NCBI GenBank assembly: GCA_030847615.1 | Contig: JAUMIR010000015.1 | Location: 9,937,501-10,001,500, forward strand | Direction of reading: 5' to 3' | From: Gambelia wislizenii | Lineage: Eukaryota; Chordata; Lepidosauria; Squamata; Crotaphytidae | DNA: 64,000 nt | Part shown: one piece after another, positions 35,762 through 45,796 of the stretch | Position numbering within the stretch: the first letter of the stretch is position 1 | Layout of the letters: the number at the start of each line of letters is the position of its first letter | Translations under genes and position numbers: made by a program | Notes under the pieces: generated by a model | The model's input: the letters and a program-made list of their open reading frames with translations, nothing else | The model's database searches: none | Told to the model about the DNA's origin: nothing

Positions 35762-35821
35762 CCAACAGGTTCACAAAACTTGCTTATTCCAACTATTGAG
35801 TTCTACCACTCAGAGGTTTTG
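35762..35821 (+). other. CBP-B non-coding exon 1 (5' UTR)
   Basis: The leader ends at gttttg|gtaagt (GT at 35822). The intron runs to the acceptor ending at 38752, giving 2931 bases. It is longer than in copy A because of a CR1 insertion and an 88-base tandem duplication. The donor is closer to consensus than in copy A (gtaagt against gtgagt). Confidence 0.65.
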
Positions 35822-36194
35822 GTAAGTCTAACTATACACATCTCTGTGCTTTTGTTGAAATTACAGTGGAATTACGTCTGTGGGGAATATGCTGCTATTG
35901 CAGGATGATGCTGAAATGTATCTTGCAGTTGGAACATCTCTTTGCATTAAAATATTTTCTCTTTCCTTATCAGAAATGTGAATTGAGAAGGAGCCATCTC
36001 TTCCTTCTCCAAAGGGCAGGAAATCAGTGTTCACTTGTGGATCCCAGGCTTTGAGATTGCAAAGTGTCACTGTGGAGGGTTGCTAAGAGAGAGACTTTCA
36101 GGAGGATAAGGGAAGAATGTCCCTCAGGAAGCACCAAGGCATGAATCTGCCATCCTTTGGGACTCAGCATTTTAATAAGACAGTTAAATACAGC

Positions 36195-36370
36195 TGTTTC
36201 AATATCCATAAGCATTTTAAGGGTTTAAAAAAGAGTTTTTAAATGGATCTTAGTAGTTTTAATGATTTATCTTCTAAATTGATGTTTCAATATCCATAAG
36301 CATTTTAAGGGTTTTAAAAAGAGTTTTTAAATGCATTTTAGTAGTTTTAATGATTTATCTTCTAAATTGA
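36195..36370 (+). repeat. 88-base local tandem duplication in the CBP-B intron
   Basis: The unit beginning tgtttcaatatccataagc occurs at 36195 and again at 36283 with a few changes. Copy A has a single unit near 3930. Confidence 0.85.
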
Positions 36371-37166
36371 TTGTTTTTAAAATGTTATATTTAGATTGTT
36401 ACTGTTTGCTTTTCTATTGATTTTAATTTGCATTGCTTTCAATATGTTTTCAGCTGTCTTGAATCCCATTATAGGAAAAACGAAGGGATATAAATGAATA
36501 AAATAATAAGGAAAATAATATCCAACCATATAATGAAAAGGCATCCACCTTCCAGGACAATCTGTTCCACAATCAAATAACTCACACCAATAGAAATTTC
36601 CAGTGACAGGAACTAAATAATTAAAATCAATTAAATTATCAATTATTAGAATTTAAGATATTATAATCATTTGTCAATATTCTGATTATTTTAATGGAAA
36701 GGGGATTCCTTAAGAAAGCACTAATTGTTTCATTTATATTGGTCTTTTACAATTAACTTAATTCTAGTGATACGTAAACTCAGCTATTTTACATCCAACC
36801 ATGGAGACAAAAGACAACCACCCTTTGCAGTGGCCTGATCCACTGTCAAAGAGCTTATATCATCAAAGTTTTCTCCTGGAATTTTAATCTCAGCCCTGGG
36901 TCTTCTTGTAGGGAAGTGAATAGAAAATTCTTTATATTTGTGTATTTTATAATCTCTCACATTCCAACATTTGGTTCCAGCTCACAATGCCTTCCAATAA
37001 ATCCAAAGCACTCTGCAATTTTCAGTTTCCAAATGATAATTCCAACTGGTCGGATTACTTCAATCTAATATGCATTTGACCTTGATGGGGGGAATGGGAA
37101 CCCCTTTCAGGAATCCTGGGAGGGTGCGTGGTTGTTGTATTACCACTTAGGAGTAGGGGTCAGGGA

Positions 37167-37258
37167 GGCCCTCCAAAAGTTATAGGACTGCAACTGCCAG
37201 CCTTTGCTATGCTGGCTGGGTCTGGTGGGAAGTGCAGCTCAACAATATCTGGAAGGTG
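37167..37258. mobile_element. MITE-like element in the CBP-B intron
   Basis: Positional counterpart of 4811-4903 with the same inverted ends. Confidence 0.45.
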
Positions 37259-37414
37259 GAAATTTTCCCCCAAAGTACCCCGGTAAACACTTATGAAAAC
37301 AGACTTCCAGGCTAAATGTAGCAATGGAAGAGAGAACCATCAAGAATCCAGGAACTGATCTTTAACTTCTATGGAAATACTCAACACAGCTGAGAGCTGA
37401 AGAGATTCCGTGAA

Positions 37415-37541
37415 CAGAGGCTGGATTGCCATCTGTCAGGGATGCTTTGATCAAGATTTCCTGCGTGGCAGGGGGGTTGGACTGGATGGCCCTCGTGGTG
37501 TCTTCCAACTCTGCAGTTCTATGATTCTGTGATTCTATGAA
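37415..37541 (+). mobile_element. Short CR1 3' end insertion specific to copy B
   Basis: About 127 bases of CR1 3' UTR and octamer tail, flanked by tgaa on each side. Copy A is uninterrupted near 5067. Confidence 0.85.
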
Positions 37542-38769
37542 TAATAGGGGAAGGTTGAGCTTTGGATTGGATGAGCAAGAATGGGACTAGGTACACAATA
37601 GCTCAGGTGTAAGGATGAAATTCTTCACTAAGTTTCTTTGCAGAGGAAGCAAAAGGTATTTTTAACAATGTTCTTCCTGCTTTGAGAAAGTCTTTGAGAA
37701 CCATTCATTTTTTAAGCTTATTCTTAATTCAGGATTCATTCTGTGCCAAATTTGTAAATGGCTGTTTTGCCCTGAACACAGTATTTTCTGTACAGAGAGC
37801 CATGTTTCTATGCAGAGGTATTATTTCATGCACAAAAAATGCTGTTTTTTGAACAGAACATTATGCTTTCTATGTAAATCAACCACGTACAAATGTTGTG
37901 CAAAATAAGCTACCAGTTATAGCATTTTCTATGGAATCCCCACCACCAGCATTTCCTTAAAGGATATTATTTCTGCTTAGATATATTATACCCTGTGCAG
38001 AAAACACTGTCTTCTGCAGACAGAACCACTGGTAGATCTTGCACAGAATATGTTTTAAACTGCAAAATCTTAATTTCTTCTCTCTTTTTTTTTTTTCCTA
38101 TTCTGTGAATATTTTTTAATATTCTTTCCATCCATACTCAGGAGGATGGTAGCTGGTGACTTCTATAAACTTCCTATTGAATTAATAAATAAGTAGCATT
38201 ACATTATTTCCCAATCAACAATGCCTTCAATGTGAACTCCAAGGATTTCACTGCCAGCATCCATAGATTTTCCTTGGTTTTTTGGGGGGGCTGTGAGGCC
38301 ATGTTCTTGAAGGGTCCCTCTGCTAGTCACAGAGTTTCAAAAAGTGAAGAATTTTTCCCTTTCTGTAATCAGTTTATTTCAATACAGTGAATGTGCTAAT
38401 ACATATTTTTAAATATACCCTCAGGTAGCTGGAAGATTTTAAAAAGTTCTGAGTGAGAAGAATCATGGCTCTCAGAGTGGGTGGTGCCCTCACTGGCCTC
38501 AACTGCACCCCCAGCTGTGAGTCTCCATAAAGTGGAAGAGAAGACCTTGAAATTTGCATAAAACTGATTCATATAAAAGAAATGTTCTACATATCTCAAA
38601 ACTTAATAAGTGCATGAAAAATATAAAATAGCCATAGGTTGGATGAATGGTTGGGACTAGAATCTGAATAGTTCAGCAGGACCGTAGATAGCAGATGCCA
38701 TCTAGTTCTCTCTGATTTAACAAATACCAGAATCATTGTGTCCTTGTTTCAGAGACAGTTCTGTCAGCA

Positions 38770-39216
38770 ATGGTGGATTGTGGTCCAGTCTGTGCCATCC
38801 CCTCCTATGCTTCCACCCCCACCGTTGGATTAGGATCGGCAGGTGGAAGAGGCATTGGAAATCTAGGCTATGGTGGCCTCAGCTACAGTGGTCTTGGCTA
38901 CGGAGGTGGTGCCTTGGCAGAATCAGCCATTAATCTTGGCATCCTCTCTGGAGTCACACCTTCCTGCATCAACCAGACCCCACCATCCGAGCTTGTGATT
39001 CAGCCACCTCCTCTTAATATCATCATCCCAGGGCCCATCCTCTCTGCTTCTTGTGAGCCTCTCTTAGTTGGAGGCAACACTCCATGTGCTGTTGGGGGTT
39101 ATGGGCTAGCAGGAGGCTTTGGCTTTGGCAGTCGGAACTTTGGCTTTGGTAACCTGCATGGAGGATATTTTGGATCAATTTATAACAGACGGCGTCGTCG
39201 CAGCGTTTGCCACTAG
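38770..39216 (+). CDS. Corneous beta-protein (beta-keratin), copy B
   Basis: A 148-residue paralog of the protein at 6318-6764 with the same exon layout; the ATG lies 17 bases after the acceptor ending at 38752. It keeps the MVDCGPVC head, the Gly/Tyr-rich flank, the beta core at residues 64-100 (PSCINQTPPSE, PPP turn) and the Cys-His end. It has six Cys, lacking the ones at 33 and 130 of copy A. The tail is different: residues 131-148 end in a run of five Arg before SVCH, while copy A has a Tyr/Arg/Pro mixture. I count about 34 of 148 residues different from copy A, far more than the flanking DNA would predict. The role is a structural filament protein of cornified epidermis; the differences could alter disulfide cross-linking and charge. 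Confidence 0.93.
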   Translation: MVDCGPVCAIPSYASTPTVGLGSAGGRGIGNLGYGGLSYSGLGYGGGALAESAINLGILSGVTPSCINQTPPSELVIQPPPLNIIIPGPILSASCEPLLVGGNTPCAVGGYGLAGGFGFGSRNFGFGNLHGGYFGSIYNRRRRRSVCH

Positions 39217-39496
39217 ACCTGTGAAATGGAAAAAGAATACTCATGTGATCTCAGGATGACCCACGAGCCTATGATGTCAGAAATCTTTCCCTGGTAACAG
39301 AACCAAGTGATCTCCCAGAACCATCACTGAAGTCAAGAACTTGTCCATGGATTTGTCCATCCTTTCTTTCTACCCATTTTCCCTTTTTTTCTTCTAAATC
39401 TCTCAATCCCAGTAACCCGGTAACAGTCTTGTGTACTTCAACTTGTTCCTCGCCTCTTTTCTGTGTCATTGTCGAACCCATTCTTCTCTCCTTTTC

Positions 39497-39502
39497 AATA
39501 AA
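39497..39502 (+). terminator. Polyadenylation signal of CBP-B
   Basis: aataaa in the position matching 7044-7049. The Ngaro element begins only 54 bases further on, just beyond the likely mRNA end. Confidence 0.75.
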
Positions 39503-40671
39503 TCTTATTTTGCATCCTAATCTGTGTCTCTCTGGCTTTGCATCTCTTGGTGTAACAGACACCCCCCCGGATCGTGAAGAATGGTAGATCCAGGGGAGGT
39601 GTTTTAATGATGGGCATGGAGACGAGCGCAGGGGTTGGCCAGGGCGTGGATACGCCCTGGTCAGGAGGAGTCAGGGGCGGGGCTGAGGCAGGGCCTATTT
39701 TACCCTTTGCCGCCCCTGGCTTCCTCCTCTTTTCCCACTGGATCGAAAAGAAGGAGGAACGTCGGTCTACCCTACTTGGTTCAGCCACGAGGGAGAGCTA
39801 AGTTGGCTGGGCTGTTATGGGGATTTTTGTATGATTGGCAGCAGCCCAGCTGTGTGGTTGTTTTATTTCAGTGTAGTTGTGATTGAGTGCTGATGGCTGA
39901 TTGCTGAATTTGTCTTTTTAAACGGTGTTGGGTAGCCTTTTCTTTGTTCTCTTTGTTTTCGCCACGTGGTCAAACCCCCCCCCCATCTTCCCCTTCTTTT
40001 TCTCCCAATTCATTTGAACTCTTAATTTGATTCTTAATCAACTCTTCATTTGATTCTTAATCAATTAATTGAACTTTGGATTGACTTTAATTTAATTTTA
40101 TTGATTAGTTTGCTTGGATTGTTGGTTGGTTGGTTGTTGGTTTGCCACGTGCCCCCCCTCCCCTCTCTCCCCCCCTCTCCCGGCGCCCTCCACCCCCGCA
40201 AGGCCGGTGGGTCTATGCAGGGGGTTCCTGGGGTCCCTCTGGGGGGTTCCCATCGCCCTCCCTCCTCGCCGCTTAGCCTCTCCGTCCGCTCCCAGCCTGG
40301 GCTAGTGGTGGCTTGCCACTGATTTCTCCAGCGGCGGCTTCCTCGCCGCACCCCTCACCTCGCTGCCTCCTCGCCCATCGGTTCCAGGGGTTCCTGGGGC
40401 GCTTCTGGGGGGTTCCTGGGGCTTCCTCCTCCCACCTCCCACCTCCTCACCGCTCAGCCTTGCCGCTCAGCCTCTCCGCCCCGCTCCTGGGCAAGCAGCG
40501 GCTAGCAGCGGCTTGCTCCAGTGGCGGCTTCCTTGCCTGGCCCGATTCCGGGGCTTCCTGGGGGCGCCGCTGGGGGGGTTTCCTGGGGTTTCCTCCTCCC
40601 TCCCCCTCCCTCCTCACCTCGCCCCTCGCCACTTAGCCTCGCCGCTCAGCCTCTCCGCCTGCCAGCAGCGG

Positions 40672-40811
40672 CTTGCTCCAGCGGCGGCTTGCCTCGCCCC
40701 TCGCCTGGGCTAGCAGTGGCGCCTCCTCTCCAGGCGCACGGAGGCTTGCTCCAGCGGCGGCTTGCCTCGCCCCTTGCCTGGGCTAGCAGCGGTGCCTCCT
40801 CTCCAGGCGCA
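40672..40811 (+). repeat. Tandem repeat in the GC-rich Ngaro leader
   Basis: Two units of about 70 bases, each with gcttgctccagcggcggctt and a ctccaggcgca end. Looser copies precede them from about 40500. The leader is strongly CpG-rich from 40140 to 41050. Long open frames here are a by-product of the low stop-codon density of GC-rich DNA. Confidence 0.6.
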
Positions 40812-41086
40812 TGGAGGACCAAGTTCGGGGGTTCCTGGGGCGCCTTTTCGCCTTGTCCCTCATCGCCGCTCCTTTCTGCCCCCCCCGGAAGGCCGCCGGT
40901 TCGTTTCCGGGGGTTCCGGGGGCGCCTGTGCGGCTTCCTCTCCCTCCCCTCCCCCACCCACTTGGTGCAGCATCCAGCCACTCACATTGGAGGCAGGCTG
41001 GCGGTTCGGTTCTGAGGGGTTCACTGCGGCGCCGCTTAATTGGGGCGGCCCAGAGCGATCTGGACCCTAGCCTTGGGTGGCGCTGC

Positions 41087-41340
41087 ACCACGTGGTCGCC
41101 CCCCCAGCTTATCCCTTTGTTTTGCCGGTTGGCTTTAGATCTCTGTGGCACGTGGTGCCCCCCCCCCAGCTTATCCCTTTGTTTTGCTGGTTGGCTTTAG
41201 ATTTCGTTGCTCTGCATTTTCAGTTAACAGTTAGGGTTAATTTCAGTTTATTATGTAGCTTTAGATTTCGTTGCTCTGCATTTTCAGTTAACAGTTAGGG
41301 TTAATTTCAGTTTATTATGTAGCTTTAGATTTCATTGCTT
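41087..41340 (+). repeat. Tandem repeats at the end of the Ngaro leader
   Basis: A segment ending in cagcttatccctttgttttg occurs twice (about 41103 and 41167). A 66-base unit containing cagttaacagttagggttaa also occurs twice (about 41220 and 41286). Looser tttcattgctttgcttt units continue to about 41540. Confidence 0.65.
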
Positions 41341-41974
41341 TGCTTTGAATTTCATTGTTTTGCAATTTTTGGTTATTATTCAGTTTTGATTTCATTGCTT
41401 TGCTTTAGATCTCACAGCTTTTCTTTAGATTTCATTGCTTTAGATTTCATTGCTTTGCTTTGAATTTCATTGTTTTGCATTTTTGGTTATTATACAGTTT
41501 TTGATTTCATTGCTTTGCATTAGATTTTATTGCTTTGCATCTTCAGTTAATGGCTTAGGGTTATTTTCAATTTAATTATATAGCCTTTCATTGAATTAGT
41601 TCATTTACCAGTTTGAGTTAATTTAAGTAATTGATTGTTCCCTTGTTTCCTTCAATTGATTTAATTAGCTTTTCGATGAATTGGTTCATTTAATAGTTTG
41701 GGTTATTTTACTTGGTTACTTGGTTAATTAATTAATTTCATCTATTGATTAATTGGTTATTTCATTATTGATTTAATTGGATCCTTCACTTAATTTTAAT
41801 TAATTAGCATTTCATTTAATTAGTTCAGTTAATTAGTTCCTTGGTTTCTTCACTTTGCTGCTTTCCTGCTGGCCCTGGGTCTTGGCTTCCTTGAATTTAC
41901 CTTTCATTATTGGGTGGAATTTTACCACTTTTGGTTTCACTGCTTTCTGGTTACCTGCTTTAGTAGGCTGTCCC

Positions 41975-43309
41975 ATGGCACCCAGGAGGAGCAAGAAAGG
42001 TGGTAAGGGTAAGGAGCCAGCTGAGCCCGCCCGCCCAGCTGAGCCCACCCGCCCTGGGGACCCTGTTGAAAACATGTTACAACAAATTTTGGACTGCTTA
42101 CAGGCCTTGGAGGAAGTGCGCCTCCCTAGGCCTCCGAAGCGTCCGGCTAGGGACAATGCTGGGGGTTTATCTTGTGATGTTGCTAACCAACTTCTTGCCC
42201 GTATCCAGGCATTGGAGGAACAAGGGGAAGTGGCCAACCAAGAGACGCTGGAGGAGGAGGAGTCTCCTGGCGAAGGACCCAGTGGAACGCAACAGCCGGC
42301 CACCCTTGCTCAGAGTGAGTTTCCGAATTACACTAACACTATGCCTGCGTGGCCATGGGGCCAGCCAGATCACAACACAGATGCAGGCACGCTTCCATTT
42401 GCTAATGCCCCAAGCACTCCGACCAATGGGATGTTCGGGTGGTACCCAGGTTTTCAGGGTGGCGGGCCTGTTCTGCCTATGGGTTCCCCCTATGGGGTGA
42501 ACCCCCTGGGTTCGCCTCCGGCTGGAGGCCAAGCCCCAATGGGCCTTCCTCATATTCCTATAGGCCTGGAGCAGGCCCCTGCACTAGGGGAGCATTTGGC
42601 CCAGGCCACTAAAGACAAAATTCTGAAGGGGGGATATGTTGACATCTTCTCACTTCTTTTCCGTGAACTGGACAAGAAGGAGAGAGAGGAATTGGATGAT
42701 AGGGAGAAGGAGAAGATTAAACGGAGACGGGTTGATAGGACATGGTCCAACTGGTTGGCAGGCTTCCTCATTTACGCAGGTGTGGTTTCCCACAGCCAGC
42801 CCCATAAGTCTTATGCCCTCATAAGATACCTGGACATTATTTACAGGGCCTATGTGGATTTTGCAGGCCCGGCTTGGCTGCAATATGACGAGTCATTTAG
42901 GCAAATGGCAGCCTCCTATCCCCGATTGAGATGGGACGTGATCAACTCACACCTGTGGTTGCAGATTATGTCCCCAAGCCGCCCCATACTGGGGGAAAGA
43001 GCTCAGAGCGGGCATCTGTTGCAGAACGCTCGACCTGGCAGCATTCCACGCCAATCTTCTCAATCATTGCAGCCGGCGATGCCTAATCGCTGACTGCTAT
43101 GCTGGGAGTTCGGGTATAGGGGGGCGTGTTCTCGCCGCCCCTGCTCATTTCATCATGAGTGCTCCATATGCGGCAGAGGACACTCGTTTCGCAATTGCCC
43201 CAAGGGGAAGGGACAATTAGGCAAGGAGCAGCAAGGAGGGAGGAGGGCCCCAAACAACCCAGGCCCAAACAGCCCTGCCTTGCAGGGAAAAGGGGCCCAG
43301 CCCAATTAG
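41975..43309 (+). pseudogene. Ngaro gag-like ORF, interrupted by one stop
   Basis: The likely start is MAPRRSKKGGK at 41975; the frame is open from 41855. It has a Lys/Pro-rich head, a short coiled coil (MLQQILDCLQALEE), and a Pro/Gly-rich middle. A helical core contains WSNWLAGFLIYAGVV and a YDESFRQMAASYPRLRW stretch typical of DIRS/Ngaro gag. TGA at 43091 stops it, but the same frame resumes at once with a Cys/His cluster (CSRRPC, then C-x2-C-x3-H-x4-C near 43159-43197) and ends at TAG 43307. The stop therefore removes the nucleic-acid-binding fingers. It looks like a single recent nonsense change, possibly a CpG transition. Confidence 0.75.
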
Positions 43310-43310
43310 G

Positions 43311-44885
43311 TTGGATGTCCTTGCTGCCTGGCTGTGTATTTACCCGGACCAGTCGGCAGCTCAATACTTATGGGACGGCTTTCATGAGGGTTTTCGCATC
43401 CCTTATCAAGGGGTGCGCAGGCCTTACATGGCACCCAACCTTAAATCAGTTCATGGTATGGAACATGTGGTCAGGCAAAAAATTCAGAAGGAGGTTGCGG
43501 AGGGCCGGGTCTTGGGCCCATTTGTTGACCAGCCCTCCCCTTGCTTACGTGTCTCGCCTTTGGGCATAGTCCCTAAGAAGACACCGGGCGAGTTTCGACT
43601 TATACATCATCTCTCTTACCCGAGGGGACAGTCAATTAATGATTTCATCCCACAGGAATTATGTACTGTTCAGTACACTTCATTCGACGCGGCCATTAAG
43701 GTGGTTAGGCGGCATGGCCTTGGTGCCGAACTGGCTAGGTGTGATATCAAATCAGCATTTCGCCTCTTACCAGTACACCCCGATGATTTCGAGCTGCTGG
43801 GCTTCTCATTCGAGGGCTTATATTACATGGACCGGGCTATGCCTATGGGCTGCTCTGTCTCTTGTGCGGCCTTTGAGAAGTTCAGTACCTTTTTGGAATG
43901 GGCGGTTAAACATCAAACGGGACATCGTGGGGTGGTGCATTATCTGGATGATTTTCTTTTTGTTGGTAGGTTCGGCTCTGGGGTCTGCCGCTCCCTGATG
44001 GAGCAATTCCAAGCCCTTATGGCCGAATTTGGGGTTCCCCTTGCTCAGGAAAAGACTGAGGGTCCGAGTACTCGATTGGCCTTTTTGGGCATCGAAATTG
44101 ACATGATTGATCAATTCTGTAGGCTCCCCTCGGGTAAGATTGATGATCTTATGAACAGGGTTTCCAATTTTCTGCAGCGTAACAAAGCCACTCTCAAGGA
44201 ATTTCAGGAACTGATTGGCCACTTGAATTTTGCATGCAAAGTGATTGCTCCGGGTCGAGCTTTCTTACAGCGTCTATGTGACGCCACAGCAGGGATTTCT
44301 TTACCACATCACAGGGTTAGGATTACCTGGGAAATCAAATTGGATTTGGACGTCTGGTATAGTTTTCTGCAGCAGTATAATGGTGTGTCCTTTTGGAGGG
44401 AGGAGTTACGTTTGGGGGATGCCCTTAAGGTGTCTTCCGATGCTGCGGGATCCATGGGCTTTGGAGTTTACTTTGCCGGCAGATGGTGCGCCGAACACTG
44501 GCCAAGCTCTTGGCTTGGTACGGGCGTCACGGCTGAACTTACCTTCTTGGAGCTTTTCCCTATACTCGTCACGGTTAAGCTGTGGCCACATGATTTTGCC
44601 TATTCCACAGTCCGCTTTTGGTGCGATAACATGGCCACCGTTCACGTGGTCAATTCACTCACTTCCAGGTCCAAAAGGGTCATGACAGTAGTTAGAGCAT
44701 TTACACTCCAGTGCTTGAAGTATAACATTCTGTTTACGGCATCTCATGTGGCGGGAGTAGACAACGACATCGCCGATGCTCTCTCCCGTATGCAGATGGA
44801 TCGCTTCAGGCAATTAGCTCCAGGCGCTGCTGACATGCCGGACCCGATGCCGGAGGAGCTGTGGGAGCTTGGACTAGAGAAATAG
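43311..44885 (+). CDS. Ngaro reverse transcriptase / RNase H
   Basis: An uninterrupted frame of about 525 residues that copies the element RNA. It is open upstream of 43311 and overlaps the gag end in another frame, so translation may start by frameshift or an internal start. RT motifs are FRLIHHLSYP (about residue 95), CDIKSAFRLLP with the first catalytic Asp at 145, MPMGCSVSCAAFE, and the catalytic YLDD at 211-214. RNase H motifs follow: SSDAAGSMGFGVYF near 373, WCDNMATVHVVN near 438, and HVAGVDNDIADALSR near 479. All expected catalytic Asp residues that I can locate are present. It overlaps the recombinase frame by 25 bases. Confidence 0.88.
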   Translation: MDVLAAWLCIYPDQSAAQYLWDGFHEGFRIPYQGVRRPYMAPNLKSVHGMEHVVRQKIQKEVAEGRVLGPFVDQPSPCLRVSPLGIVPKKTPGEFRLIHHLSYPRGQSINDFIPQELCTVQYTSFDAAIKVVRRHGLGAELARCDIKSAFRLLPVHPDDFELLGFSFEGLYYMDRAMPMGCSVSCAAFEKFSTFLEWAVKHQTGHRGVVHYLDDFLFVGRFGSGVCRSLMEQFQALMAEFGVPLAQEKTEGPSTRLAFLGIEIDMIDQFCRLPSGKIDDLMNRVSNFLQRNKATLKEFQELIGHLNFACKVIAPGRAFLQRLCDATAGISLPHHRVRITWEIKLDLDVWYSFLQQYNGVSFWREELRLGDALKVSSDAAGSMGFGVYFAGRWCAEHWPSSWLGTGVTAELTFLELFPILVTVKLWPHDFAYSTVRFWCDNMATVHVVNSLTSRSKRVMTVVRAFTLQCLKYNILFTASHVAGVDNDIADALSRMQMDRFRQLAPGAADMPDPMPEELWELGLEK

Positions 44886-45775
44886 TTAAGGCTATCAGCC
44901 TCTCCATCGCCCCCAGCACCAGAAGGGTATATAAGCGAGCTATTCAGGAATTCTTTGAGTTTCGGACCTCTGAGCGTTTACCTAACTCCTGGCCGGTACC
45001 AGTCCCTCACCTTCTTCATGTCTGTGTCTCCCTTAAGGAGAAGGGCCTTGCCCCCCAATCGATCCGGTCCAGGCTGGCTGCCTTGGCCTTTTGGAGCAAG
45101 GCTCAGGGTTTGCAGGACAACACTTCCGACTTTAGGATCAGGAAGGCACTGGAGGGATGGGCCAGACAGCGCGGCAAGGCAACGGACGATAGGCAACCCC
45201 TCTCCCCCGCTATTCTTAAGGGCCTTTTCCAGCTATGGCCCAGTCTTTGTACATCTCCATTCGAGGTGGCCTTGCTCCACGCGGTGGCCTTGACAGCCTT
45301 TTTCGGCGCCTTGCGCATCAGCGAGCTTGTGGTGGCATCCAAAAAGGATACGGCTGGCCTTGCCCTCAACGTCGGTGACATTACCATGGGTGCCAAGTCG
45401 GTTACCATAACGATTAGGCGGTCGAAGACCGACCAGATGGGTAAAGGCTCGAGCATTATGTTGCGTGAGTGCCATGACAGGTCTCTATGCCCGGTGGTTG
45501 CTCTTAGGGAGTATTTGCACTTGCGCCCTCTTCAGCCAGGACCCCTCTTTTGCCACGCTGATGGGTCTCCTCTCACAAGGTATCAATTTTGGGCTGTCAC
45601 AAACAAAGCCCTAGCGCACCTGGGTTTGGGTGGAGTACGTTTCTGCTCACACTCCTTTAGAATTGGGGCAGCTTCCACGGCCGCCGCGATGGGGATGAAG
45701 CCAGAGGCCATCAAGAGGTTGGGGCGCTGGAAATCAGCTGCTTACAAGGGCTATGTCCATCCGATTTGCAATTGA
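44861..45775 (+). CDS. Ngaro tyrosine recombinase
   Basis: A 304-residue integrase of the lambda/phage tyrosine recombinase fold, used by DIRS-order elements in place of a DDE integrase. The start is uncertain: the frame opens at a GTG overlapping the RT end. An N-terminal SAM-like domain (SIAPSTRRVYKRAIQEF) precedes the catalytic domain. Catalytic residues seen are Arg152 (ALRISEL), Lys189 (RRSKTDQ), His264 and Arg267 (HSFRIGAAS), Trp290 (GRWKS), and a nucleophile Tyr at 298 or 295 (AYKGYVHP). The frame is intact. Integration by strand exchange without staggered cuts would explain the lack of a clear target-site duplication. Confidence 0.9.
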   Translation: MGAWTREIVKAISLSIAPSTRRVYKRAIQEFFEFRTSERLPNSWPVPVPHLLHVCVSLKEKGLAPQSIRSRLAALAFWSKAQGLQDNTSDFRIRKALEGWARQRGKATDDRQPLSPAILKGLFQLWPSLCTSPFEVALLHAVALTAFFGALRISELVVASKKDTAGLALNVGDITMGAKSVTITIRRSKTDQMGKGSSIMLRECHDRSLCPVVALREYLHLRPLQPGPLFCHADGSPLTRYQFWAVTNKALAHLGLGGVRFCSHSFRIGAASTAAAMGMKPEAIKRLGRWKSAAYKGYVHPICN

Positions 45776-45796
45776 CTTGGTCTGTGGTCTTCTCCT

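Noticed and set aside
40050..41200. Many overlapping long open frames on both strands
   Set aside because: The DNA is very GC-rich with internal repeats, so stop codons are rare. The peptides are Pro/Arg/Ser-rich without domains, and the region lies in the Ngaro leader.
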